From assembly GCF_018691265.1 (NCBI RefSeq), contig NW_024881322.1, forward strand, positions 6,634,001-6,698,000: a stretch of DNA of 64,000 nucleotides. Direction: 5' to 3'. The translations under genes and the position numbers were made by a program. Under the pieces are notes generated by a model. The model saw only the letters and a list, made by a program, of their open reading frames with translations. It searched no databases and had not been told where the DNA came from. This document shows positions 55,071 through 64,000 of the stretch, in pieces. Within the stretch, counting starts at the first letter, position 1. The number at the start of each line of letters is the position of its first letter. Origin of the DNA: Tyto alba. Lineage: Eukaryota > Chordata > Aves > Strigiformes > Tytonidae.

Positions 55071-55171
55071 CCTCCGGCCCGGAGCGCCTGCCCGCGCGCT
55101 ACGGCCGCGGGGCGGCGGGGACTCTCCTTCCCGTGGGGCAGCGCGGGGGGAGGGGGGGCGGTGCCGGCCGT

Positions 55172-55177
55172 CACGTG
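55172..55177. promoter_or_regulatory. E-box CACGTG
   Basis: A palindromic CACGTG in the context gtcacgtgcc, a USF/MYC-type site, lies 20 bp before the YY1 motif. Confidence 0.55.
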
Positions 55178-55196
55178 CCTGGCGCGGCCAAGGCGA

Positions 55197-55207
55197 GCCG
55201 CCATTTT
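55197..55207 (+). promoter_or_regulatory. YY1 site (GCCGCCATTTT)
   Basis: GCCGCCATTTT matches the YY1 consensus that often lies at or just after the start of transcription of translation-related genes. Transcription may therefore start close to here, giving a 5' UTR of about 300 bases. Confidence 0.6.
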
Positions 55208-55247
55208 ATGAGGCAAACCGGCGGGCGCTGCCCGTTAGCGGTAGTGT

Positions 55248-55256
55248 GGGGCGGGG
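55248..55256 (+). promoter_or_regulatory. GC box (GGGGCGGGG)
   Basis: An Sp1/KLF-type site in the EIF1B CpG island. Confidence 0.5.
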
Positions 55257-55532
55257 TGCCGGGGGCGTCGCGGGTGAGGGGCGGCGGGCTCCCTCCCCTT
55301 TTTATTTCCTTTTGCGCTTTCTCCTCCTTTTAATCTTTTCTCTCTCCGCCCCACGCCCCCTTCCCTCCCTCTCAGACTCGCCTCCCTCCCTCCGCTTTTG
55401 TTACCCCTCCCCTCGCTTCCTCCCCTCCCTCCCCTCCCCGCCCCCGCTGGCACTGCGGAGACGGAGACGTGACCCGAGCGGACCCAGCCGCGGCCTTTTC
55501 CCCGCTGCTTCAGCCTCTCGCCGCAGAGTCGC

Positions 55533-55563
55533 ATGTCATCTATCCAGAACCTCCAATCCTTCG
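55533..55563 (+). CDS. EIF1B: EIF1B coding exon 1
   Basis: ATG at 55533-55535, context gtcgcATGt, encodes MSSIQNLQSF plus the first base of the Asp codon, ending at G|gtaaga. The rest of the exon upstream is GC-rich 5' UTR. The poor initiation context fits eIF1 autoregulation. Confidence 0.97.
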
Positions 55564-58500
55564 GTAAGAGCCGCCGCCGGGCACACCCCCCCCTCCCTCC
55601 CCCTTGTGTCGCAGGGAGCTCCCCACGGTCACCCCCTCGGCAAACCCACGCCGGAGCTCCCCCCCGCGCCCCCGCGGTGACACCGAAGCCGTTGCGGAGC
55701 GGGTGTTGCCACCCCCGGCGCTGCCCGCTCTGGAGAGGCGGCTCCGGCTGCTCGTCCTTGTCCCCCCCCGTCCCCCCCCAGCTCCGTGGCGCCGGCCCCG
55801 GGACCAGCGCTGCCTGTGCGGCGGAGAGGAGTCGGGTAGGAAGCTGATCGCCCTCCCTTTCCCCTCCCGCAGGAGGTGCTGCCGTGCCCCCTGCTCTGAC
55901 ACCCCGTACCGCCCTTTTTGCCCGAACGGCCCCCCAAACGGGTCGTTTCTGTCAACTCTGCAGTCCCAAAGTTGTAATCTTTGTGGGCAGGGGGGAGTCT
56001 AGGGTTCGTTTCCTCTGTTAAGGAAGGCAGTCATCTCCACAGTTCCAATTGCTTGTTGATTTGTTGCCTTATCTTATCATTACCAATGTCCCCAAACCTG
56101 ATGTATGCTCTGCAAAGGGTGTTATTTCTATAGACCGAGCTATGCAGATAGTAGGTCATTTCTCTTGTATTAGCAGGGAAGTTTACTGTGTTGGGCCGTG
56201 CTTCTCCGCTTTCCTTATCTATGCGCAACAGAAGTGAGCAAGTTAACACTTTGCGATAATGTCTGGCTTTTGGTCACAGTTTTGCCTCATGTATTCTGCA
56301 TATATAAGCTGTATGAGAAGGTTATGTTAATCAGGATTTGGGAGCTGACCCTGTGCTTAGGGAGGTGCTGCCCAAAGGATTTGCTTGAAGTGATCCAGTG
56401 TTAACACTTACAGTGCTGACTTATCTCCGACCTAGAATCCTAAACTCTACCAAGGGGTTTTCATGCCCAAGTCCCATTTTTCTTTCACCTTTTCTTTGAT
56501 TGACATTTTCTATTAGTGTTTGCCCCACGAGCTGTGGGGTACAATGAAATTCAGCATGTTTTAACAGATGCCTTTGTAGACATTAAGCCAGTCAAGCTAC
56601 CCAGAGCTCTTCTACTTTCCTGTGGTGCTTGCATCCTGTAGATGCTTTCAGTGCCTTTAATGCTCTAGTCATTCTTGTTTCTACAAGGGTCAGTCTGTCT
56701 GCAGCTGAACTACTTCTTTTCCTGTTTCTTCTGGAGTTTTATTCTTTTGGGGCATTTGTTTTGCATGGATGGCAAAACTTGATCAGTGTTTTTAGGTCTG
56801 AGTTTTGGATGGAGGTTTTGGAAGTTGTAGCTTGCATGGCTGTTGAACATACACTTTCTGAAGATTCGATTCTTCAGTATGATCCTGATTAGTATCAAAA
56901 AAATTACTTGTGATTAATTTAAAAAACTTAAAATACTTCAGATTTCAAGATTTACTTGAAGCTACTGATTAGGAAACTTTGTAGGGCTATCAAATTTCTT
57001 GATAAAGTGAGTGTTAAATATTTTTTTTTGTGGAGAACAGTGAATAAGTAATACAACCTGGGAACCCTTCTTCTTCCTAAATGCCTTCTAGTTTCGCCTG
57101 TGCTAGATAAATTTAAGCTTGGAAGAATTTGAAAACTGACCTTTCTATAGTCAAAGCCTAAATCAATTTTGTTGTTATTCTTGCCTAAAACTACTGGCTG
57201 GCAGAGAAGTGCTGGTTTACAGCCTCTGACATAGGTTAGTGTCTGTTGCCATGTTCTGTTTACATTAGTAGCCAGGAATTACATCCATGCCTTAAAGTGC
57301 TGGTGGTGTAGTGGCTGTTACAGTGTAAAACTTCTGTTCTGGACCTGTAAAGGAGTGTCTGTACTAGAGCTTTTTTTATTTGTCCATATCAGTTGATCTG
57401 ATAAAAGCTGCAACTTCCATTTTTCACTTAAATTTTAGAGAGCAATGTGCATTTCATGTGCACTTGATGTTCTCTTAGAACCACTTTTTCAGGTTCAGAG
57501 TTTCAGGACTTACAGTTTACAAGAAATAGTGAAGTAAACTGATACTGTAGCTGAAAACTGTTTATATCTGGGAAGGCATTGAAGAAACTGGATGCATTAT
57601 GGTTGAGAGTGTTATGCTGAGTTAGTAGGCTAGTGAGAATACAGCTGTAGAAAAAAAGTACTCTGATTTTAACTGTGTGTTTGAACAGGGAGAAAACAGC
57701 AACGTTATCACAAAGAGTTTTGTTTCCAGGAAGTGAGAAACCTACCTGTTAGTTTTGAGCTTGGGTCTTTTCCTTCGTGGGAATTACATTAATCTTTCTC
57801 CTCCTGCAGACCCCTTTGCTGATGCAACAAAGGGTGACGACTTACTCCCGGCAGGGACTGAGGATTACATTCATATAAGGATCCAGCAACGAAACGGAAG
57901 AAAGACACTAACAACTGTTCAGGGAATTGCAGATGATTATGACAAGAAGAAACTTGTGAAAGCTTTCAAAAAGGTGAGATTGCTAATTTGATTTGACAAT
58001 AAAGATATTATATAAAGGAGTATGATAGCTTTTAATACTAAATAACAGAATATTTGTTTTATTTCATTCTTGCCAGTGCACATCACTTTCGTATTCGGAT
58101 TGATCCCTTTCCCTGTCTGTCTCAAAACTCCCATCAGTGTCTAGTAACACTGATTTTTGCTAAAAAAGTTAAATGTTTCTTTCCTATAAATAACTAAATA
58201 AAATATATTCTGAATGTTTCATTAAAACGTCACAGATATCTGGCTTTGTTGATGTGAAGAATAAAATCAGTTTAAAAGGATAACTGGTTTTGCATTCCTG
58301 CTTCTGTTATAGATAGTTGCTGTTGAAAACAAGAGATAGTGAGTTTTGCCAGGATGAAAATACTTATTTTAAAATAGCACAGAGTTGAAAGGCTGTGTCT
58401 TATGACTTTGTTTTCCATTCTTGCAATCAGTGTTGGCCAGTTTTTGCCGCACAGCGGCTAATCCTGTTTTTGCCTGAATTTACCATCAGCAGCTTAGTTT

Positions 58501-59371
58501 GTGTCTGTATGCATCAGCAGATATATTCCATTTGCCCTCAAAACCAGTGTGAAATAGATCTAGCCTTTGCCTTGCTTGGCATCAGAATTTAGTAAGCAGC
58601 TTCTCTGACGAAAGATTTACTAAGCAAAATCATAATGTACATCAGATGTCTTACAATCTGAATGTTTCTCTCTAGAAATTTGCTTGTAATGGTACTGTGA
58701 TTGAACATCCCGAATACGGTGAAGTTATCCAGCTTCAAGGTGACCAGAGGAAGAACATTTGCCAATTCCTCTTGGAGGTGAGGGACTGCAGATAAATAAA
58801 CCTCTCTGGAGGCAATAGAGTGACAGGTGGCATAGATGTTTATTAACCAGTTAAAGATGTCCACTGTAGTTGCTTTATATTTTCAGCCAAAAAGTAAAAT
58901 GACACTTGCAGAATGAGAATAAACCTCCGGTGAGAATCAAAGCACTGTAGAATGCATTTACCCTGCTACAGTATATCACTTGTTCTCTGTCAGTGCAGCT
59001 CCAGTTCTTCATTTGTAAAATCAAGCACTTGATGCAAACTGTAAGTTTTGAGACTATAGAAGAGAGAGGCATACTGATGTAAATCATGATGCAGAGGTGT
59101 TATGCTGCCAAAGAGTAAGTGCTAGGACTACTGAACAAGTCAGATACCTGATAAGATTTCTTTTTTTGTGTAGTCAATTCGTATGTTTGGCCCAGAAACA
59201 TTCTGGAAACTAGCAAACTGCTTTTATTGCCTATATACTGTATTGCAGTTTCTTTAATCAAAGTATAAGTAACTTGATATCCTAAACATGTAAGCTTTAC
59301 TGAAATATGTTGCTTTTCTCCTTTAGATTGGCATTGTCAAGGAAGAACAACTGAAAGTTCATGGTTTCTAA
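55533..59371 (+). CDS. EIF1B: EIF1B, complete four-exon gene
   Basis: Eukaryotic translation initiation factor 1B is a SUI1-domain protein of the eIF1 family, which binds the 40S subunit in the scanning pre-initiation complex and sets start-codon stringency. Coding parts are 55533-55563, 57810-57973, 58676-58777 and 59327-59371, giving 113 residues, the exact family length. It begins MSSIQNLQSFDPFADATKGD and ends IVKEEQLKVHGF; this ending, against the LAKDDQLKVHGF-type end of EIF1, marks the B paralogue. The SUI1 fold spans roughly residue 29 to the end (DYIHIRIQQRNGRKTLTTVQ, FACNGTVIEHPEYGEVIQLQ). The start codon has a poor context (C at -3, T at +4), a known feature of eIF1 genes that allows autoregulation. 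All junctions are GT-AG and in phase. Confidence 0.99.
55564..57809 (+). other. EIF1B intron 1
   Basis: This 2246-bp intron runs from gtaaga to ctcctgcag. The first 370 bases belong to the CpG island; the rest is T-rich and contains no recognisable repeat or gene. Confidence 0.9.
57810..57973 (+). CDS. EIF1B: EIF1B coding exon 2
   Basis: After tcctcctgcag the exon reads (D)PFADATKGDDLLPAGTED, then YIHIRIQQRNGRKTLTTVQ and GIADDYDKKKLVKAFKK, ending at AAG|gtgaga. It covers the flexible N-terminal tail and the first half of the SUI1 domain, including the basic loop (QRNGRKT) that contacts the ribosome in the family. Confidence 0.98.
57974..58675 (+). other. EIF1B intron 2
   Basis: A 702-bp intron with nothing recognisable inside. 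Confidence 0.9.
58676..58777 (+). CDS. EIF1B: EIF1B coding exon 3
   Basis: The exon lies between ttctctctag and GAG|gtgagg and has 34 codons. It reads KFACNGTVIEHPEYGEVIQL, then QGDQRKNICQFLLE, the second half of the SUI1 fold. Confidence 0.98.
58778..59326 (+). other. EIF1B intron 3
   Basis: A 549-bp intron with nothing recognisable inside. Confidence 0.9.
59327..59371 (+). CDS. EIF1B: EIF1B coding exon 4 with stop
   Basis: After ttctcctttag it reads IGIVKEEQLKVHGF and then TAA (59369-59371). The KEEQLKVHGF end distinguishes EIF1B from EIF1. Confidence 0.98.
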   Translation: MGIVKEEQLKVHGF

Positions 59372-59720
59372 AATACCTGTACTCTCATGAAGAACCCTGC
59401 AGTATTTGGTCTTACCTAGCCTGGCTCTTCTGTGAAAAATGAATCTTTGCAGTGAATGGACTTCCCTGTTACCTGAACATTTAAAATTTGATTCAGATTT
59501 GCATGTCTGCGTGAAACATGTGGTGTGTAGACTAGAAACACATAAGAAAATTTCAGTAAGGTGGTAATGAAGACACTTGTGAACCTTAACACATTTCCAA
59601 TGGAAATGTTTTAGCGGTCGTTGTTCAGTTTAGTACTCTCCACTTGACCTAAATATGTGGGTTGTATTAAAATAGTGTGTGCTGTTGCTTAAGAATAAAA
59701 GTTTATTCACATATTTTCTG
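59372..59720 (+). other. EIF1B: EIF1B 3' untranslated region
   Basis: Follows the stop codon and includes the AATAAA at 59694-59699. The cleavage site is expected within about 10-25 bases of it. Confidence 0.75.
59694..59699 (+). terminator. EIF1B polyadenylation signal
   Basis: AATAAA in gcttaagaataaaagtttat lies 323 bases after the stop codon. It is the first canonical hexamer after the stop. Confidence 0.8.
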
Positions 59721-62700
59721 GGATATCTGAAATGCTTTAGCTTAAGTTTTAAACTGGCACAGCAGCCTTATTAAGAATGGCTAGATTGTTTTGTGGCAAG
59801 TGTAGCTTACTGCTGATTGAATAAATTGAAAAATCTACACGATGAAGTATTAGCTAATTAAGCAGTAGATTAGCTTGATGTGATCTCATACTGTAGCTGT
59901 AAGGCTAGAGCTTTGAAGTCTTTTGTGTAGGTGTATTTTAGTAGCAGCATCATAAGACATAAAATTGTTTGCTGAGTGACTGGATCTTCTCTAAAATTTA
60001 CTGCAGTAACTATAAAATATTAGCGTTAAGCATAGTAGGACTAAAATAAGCTGAACTCCTCAAGGCTGCCATTACAGAGAACATGCTAAACATCTAGGTC
60101 TTACATAGTCCTCCCGAAACATTTGAAGGAAGTGCATGGGATTTTGTATCTCTTCTGTCACTGAGTGAAGGGAAAAGACATTGAGTTGGCTTCTGCCATG
60201 ACTGTGCATTTAATGTTGGCGAGCAGAGTGCTTTAATTAGCTGGTAGTGTTAGCTGCAAAAGTGAGGATGGGAACAGGCTCTACACTAAGCTTTTTTTTA
60301 TTCCTCGTATAGAAAGTTTTGCTGTGATTAACAATTAATATGGAGGGGTTTGTAGTGGGTTTTGGGTATTACTACAGAAAGCTGATTTAGTCTGCTTTTC
60401 TAGTAGGCAATTCATTCAGTGTTATCTGAAGTTATAATAGGTTTGTTCCACTGTGCTTTTCATCTAGTATTAGTTAGCTGTAGACATTTGGTATTCTGCT
60501 TTTAAGACATGTCTCTTTTCAGAATGAAATGGCTTTGTTTGGTGAAACATGCAGATCTTATCTTCCTTGTGATATAGATGTAGAAATTTTCTCTGAAACA
60601 GTTTAAAACATGCTGAGTTGGGAAACCATAAGAATTGTGGTAAATGTTAAAAAAAAATTCTGGTAATATCAGGTATTGTCTGGAAAGGAAGAAAGAGACA
60701 TTTCTTTGCTGCTGAGACTTACTAATAACTTATTCAGAAAAAAAAAAAATCTGACTACCGAAGTAAACATTGAGAATGGCCAAAACTGTATTACTTACTG
60801 TCACCTGTGCCTATACTTAGTTTCCTGTTCAGACTTGCCTTTTTAAACGGAAATGCTCAATTTTAACTCACTTGAATGTTTTTTGGTTTGGGTTTGGTTT
60901 TTTTTTTTTGGACTTCTGAATTCAGATATGAACCTTTATGGCACTAGCAACAATTAGGGGAGCACCCGAGAGCATTCATATGACAACTTCTTTCTCTCTC
61001 TGGTCTAGAGAATTCCACCTGTAAGAATCCCGTGTCCAGTCTCTCCACAAATTCTGCCTGGTGTTACAGATCTTAACTATTTCAGAGAATGGCCATTCCC
61101 GAAGACGGGATACTGTTAAGGTATAATGTGTTCAAGAGGAGGAAATGGGAATGCCTGCTGCAGAACATGAAATACCAGCACACAGAATGAAAATCCAAAG
61201 AATAAGTGTTACGCAAGTCTTGCACATAGCAGAATAAAATCCTTGTACTGCAAGTTTACCTAGTCCTGTTTCATAGATGCTAAGGTAATTAATCCTTTGG
61301 AGGGTACATAGTGATTTTCATTTTATCAGATGCCAGAAAACCTGACGTTCTCATTTAAAGCTTGGTCTCCTGCCCAAGAGGAAAAGCAAGCAGTATTTTC
61401 TCCTATTTCACTGGTATTACTTGAGTACTACTTGTGGTTCTTGAATTGGAGATTAACAAATGATTAGCAAGTCTCATGTGTTACTGAGTCAGTCTTCATT
61501 TCAGATGGCATTCCATTAACTTTTACTACCTAAGCTTGAGTCATTTCTCCACAGTCATTCAGCTTGGAATAAATAAGTAAAACCTTTGTTTTCTTCCTCC
61601 TCATTTAAAAGTAATTTCTGATAGCTATCAACTGCAAGGTTCCTCCTGTCTTGGGTTTTATGCTCTTAATGGAGCTGCTTGTGTTTTGAACTTTGAAGGG
61701 CAAAATTAAAAGGAGAGGCAGTAAGAGGTAGCACATTTGAAGTTTAAATAGATATTTGTTGTAGCAACAATCTGATCTTTCTAGAAGGAAAGCAGAAATT
61801 TTTGTCCTTCAAGTGTTTTTAAAGTATAACAATGTCTCGATATGTTTGTAACTAGCCTTGTTACAAGCCCAAGTCTCTTTGAATGTTCTAGAGGAAAGAC
61901 TTCAACAATTTCATGGTTTATCATCCTACTGCCATGAAAACCTGTTTTCACGGCGAAGGCAGGTTTCCATTTTTCCATCTATTCCAAAATAGGTTAAAAA
62001 ATTACTGGCTTAATGATATCTAGGCTTAACCACAAGCTGCAATTGGACGTAGGAACTGCTGTTTCAAATTCATGGCCTTGCTGTGCGCAGTTATAGTAGA
62101 CTGTTGTAGCTGACTCTTAGCTGATACACTGGAGTAAGGTGTTGCATAAATAAATTGAATTGTCTGTTCAGAGCCTACATCAGCCTAATGCAGTTATGAA
62201 CAGTGAAGCCATCACTTCCCAAATGGTGGTAGCAGACCTTGTTTGTAGGTGGTGAGCTTTAGTAATTTAAGTCTGTAAGGTGCCTGTTTCCTCTTGCGTG
62301 AATTATCAGACCCTTGACCATCACCTGTAGTCTGCTAGATCTGACCATGCATTTCAGGGATGGGCGTGAAGAGCAAAACTGGGCAGACAAGCATAATTTT
62401 CTTAAGTGAAAGAATGTTTGAAAAGAATAGTGCCTAGATTGTGTGTGTGTACTGTTCATTGGTCCAGTGGCTTTGCTTAAACCTTAATTCCTGCATCAAC
62501 GTTCTTGCACAGCCTAAGTGAAAAACATTTTGTTCTGGAGAATTTTTTTGGAGAGGGAAGAAGGAACCCCACAAAAAAGCACCTTAGGAAATAAGTTTAT
62601 ATTTTAAGTCTGTTTTCATTAATTTACATACTCTTGGACTGTAAGACCTCTGTACCATTGTTATTTTTTTTCCTAAATGCTAATTAAAGTTCCTTGAGAG

Positions 62701-64000
62701 TTTGGCATTTAAGGTTCTAGATATATCAAAAGCCACTATAAAACTTAAAAGTGCGAAGAGTTGTTGAAGCTTAAATTTTAAATATTTGAAAAAATAATAA
62801 TTAAACAGAGGTCTGCAGTTTGTCCTGCACTGCTGTCTTGCTTATAATCAGTATGTAGTTACCCTGAAGATGTATACATATTTACAGACCTCCCAGTAAG
62901 CAGATATCCCTGGTGTAATGCGATACCCTGGTTGTAGGTCTTGTAAGATCATATCTAACGTACTGCACTGTTACAGGCTGTACTGTAATTTTACAGTGTG
63001 GGACAGATGTACCTTGAATTCCAGTCAGCAATTATCTTTTCCTTAATCCACCTGGAAGGCTCTAGTGTACAGGATCCCTGTGTTATACCCTTGTTTAAAG
63101 TGGCTTGATAGTTCCTCTTACTATGTGAAATTATGTACAAGGTTGGTATTTGGCCAGTTAAAGAATGGGGGAGGCCTTTAGGAGATGACTTTGGGACACA
63201 GTAGGGGTTGCTGTCACTTTTGGTGTGTTCAGTGTTGATTGGTGTCACTAGGTGTTCCTCTAATGTGCTTCTGCCACTGGGGAAATGGAAGTGGTCTTAG
63301 AGGGTCATGTGTATTTAAGTACTAAGGATCTGCCTTCCTCCTAAGACTCTCCATACATCCATACTCAGTGTAGTTAGGGAAGTGTCCCCCGTGCATGGCA
63401 ACGCGAATGCTATTTTCCATTTGCCAGATCAAAAGCTCTTGGAATGAATAAGGAAAGAACAACATCATTGGTTTGTTTGCTGTACAGATGCTTCATGCCT
63501 ACTGTTTTCGGTTTAAAAAAAAAAAAATCTTAAAAGAGGATTTGTACTTGGCATGCCTTTTTAATGTTTGCTACATGCCTGTCATTGATCTCTATGAACA
63601 AGTCTTAACCTGTATTGGAGTGTTGCTGGAGAGTTGAGACAACCTTTTGAAATAAAATGTACCAATGTTATTTTATGTATGCTTTTATAAAACGAATGGA
63701 ATTTTATGCTGTTGTTAAGGAGGATTATTTTTTTGGTGGAAGATAGAAGTAGTGTAATTTAATACTGATGTATGTGATCCTCTTGTAATCAGCTTTGATT
63801 TCTTCAAGAAATTCCTCTCTTAAATTTCTACCATAATCTGTACTAACCAACTTAAAAATACTGTGATTTGTACTGGGATAACATAGTTCTAAACCAGGAT
63901 GATCATATTGGCTTGAGGTCTAAAATTTTGGGTAGAAAAGAATCGTCTGATTTCTTGAATAACCAAAATGCACAGTTTTGGGTAACGTGTGCTCAAGCTT
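59721..64000. other. Downstream of EIF1B, no gene supported
   Basis: T-rich sequence with short homopolymer runs (60896-60909 T; 63516-63527 A). More AATAAA hexamers occur at about 59820, 61232 and 63651, the last in a context (aaataaaatgtaccaatg) that looks like a genuine transcript end, so a longer EIF1B 3' UTR or readthrough form is possible. No repeat body, RNA gene or coding exon is recognised. Confidence 0.6.

Larger units (their letters stand above)
54740..55930. promoter_or_regulatory. CpG island promoter of EIF1B
   Basis: This is a dense run of CpG and GC-rich sequence of about 1.2 kb over the EIF1B start. In order it contains a ZNF143-like motif (55051-55070), CACGTG (55172-55177), a YY1 motif (55197-55207), a GC box (55248-55256), and a long C/T-rich 5' UTR-like tract (about 55290-55450). 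There is no TATA box at the expected place. This is the typical pattern of a housekeeping gene, and such islands often also fire in the antisense direction. Confidence 0.9.

Noticed and set aside
54985..55680. 231-codon open frame across the EIF1B promoter and start
   Set aside because: A product of CpG-island base composition (Pro/Arg/Ser/Gly-rich). It overlaps the true EIF1B exon 1 in another frame.

Overview
This is nuclear DNA from a vertebrate, almost certainly a bird. The evidence is split genes with GT-AG introns, CR1 LINE fragments, a solo endogenous-retrovirus LTR and a CpG-island promoter. The gene order MYRIP then EIF1B is also the one I know from human 3p22. I cannot name the species; nothing clearly marks it as chicken.

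Layout. Positions 1-37299 hold the last nine coding exons of MYRIP on the + strand (4771-37299), which encode about 580 residues ending in ...GSAVMY. The N-terminal Rab27-binding exons lie upstream of the window. The largest MYRIP exon (9141-9791) has one extra A in a nine-A run, so the frame breaks there although protein similarity continues on both sides. The MYRIP introns hold three CR1 fragments, one complete solo LTR with a 5-bp target-site duplication (20800-21888), a GC-rich patch near 30.2-30.6 kb, and an unidentified decayed coding-like stretch on the - strand near 14.4-14.8 kb.

Positions 37300-55500 look like an 18-kb intergenic desert, but contain a small two-coding-exon neuropeptide gene on the - strand. 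Exon 43869-43701 encodes a signal peptide and the start of a propeptide. Exon 41931-41753 encodes the hallmark PEIDPFWYVGRGVRPIGRF followed by Gly-Lys-Arg. This is the prolactin-releasing-peptide / C-RFa type RFamide precursor (PRLH2-like). A TATA box, a CRE-like site and a probable 5' UTR exon with a GTGAGT donor lie near 46.5-46.65 kb on the same strand.

Positions 54700-55930 are a CpG island with ZNF143-like, E-box, YY1 and GC-box motifs. It drives EIF1B (+ strand), whose four coding exons (55533-59371) give a complete 113-residue eIF1-family protein with a polyadenylation signal at 59694. Positions 59700-64000 hold no gene that I can support.

The three genes are functionally unrelated: MYRIP links Rab27 vesicles to myosin and actin, PRLH2 encodes a secreted amidated peptide, and EIF1B acts in start-codon selection. 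MYRIP and PRLH2 converge tail to tail. PRLH2 and EIF1B diverge head to head about 9 kb apart.
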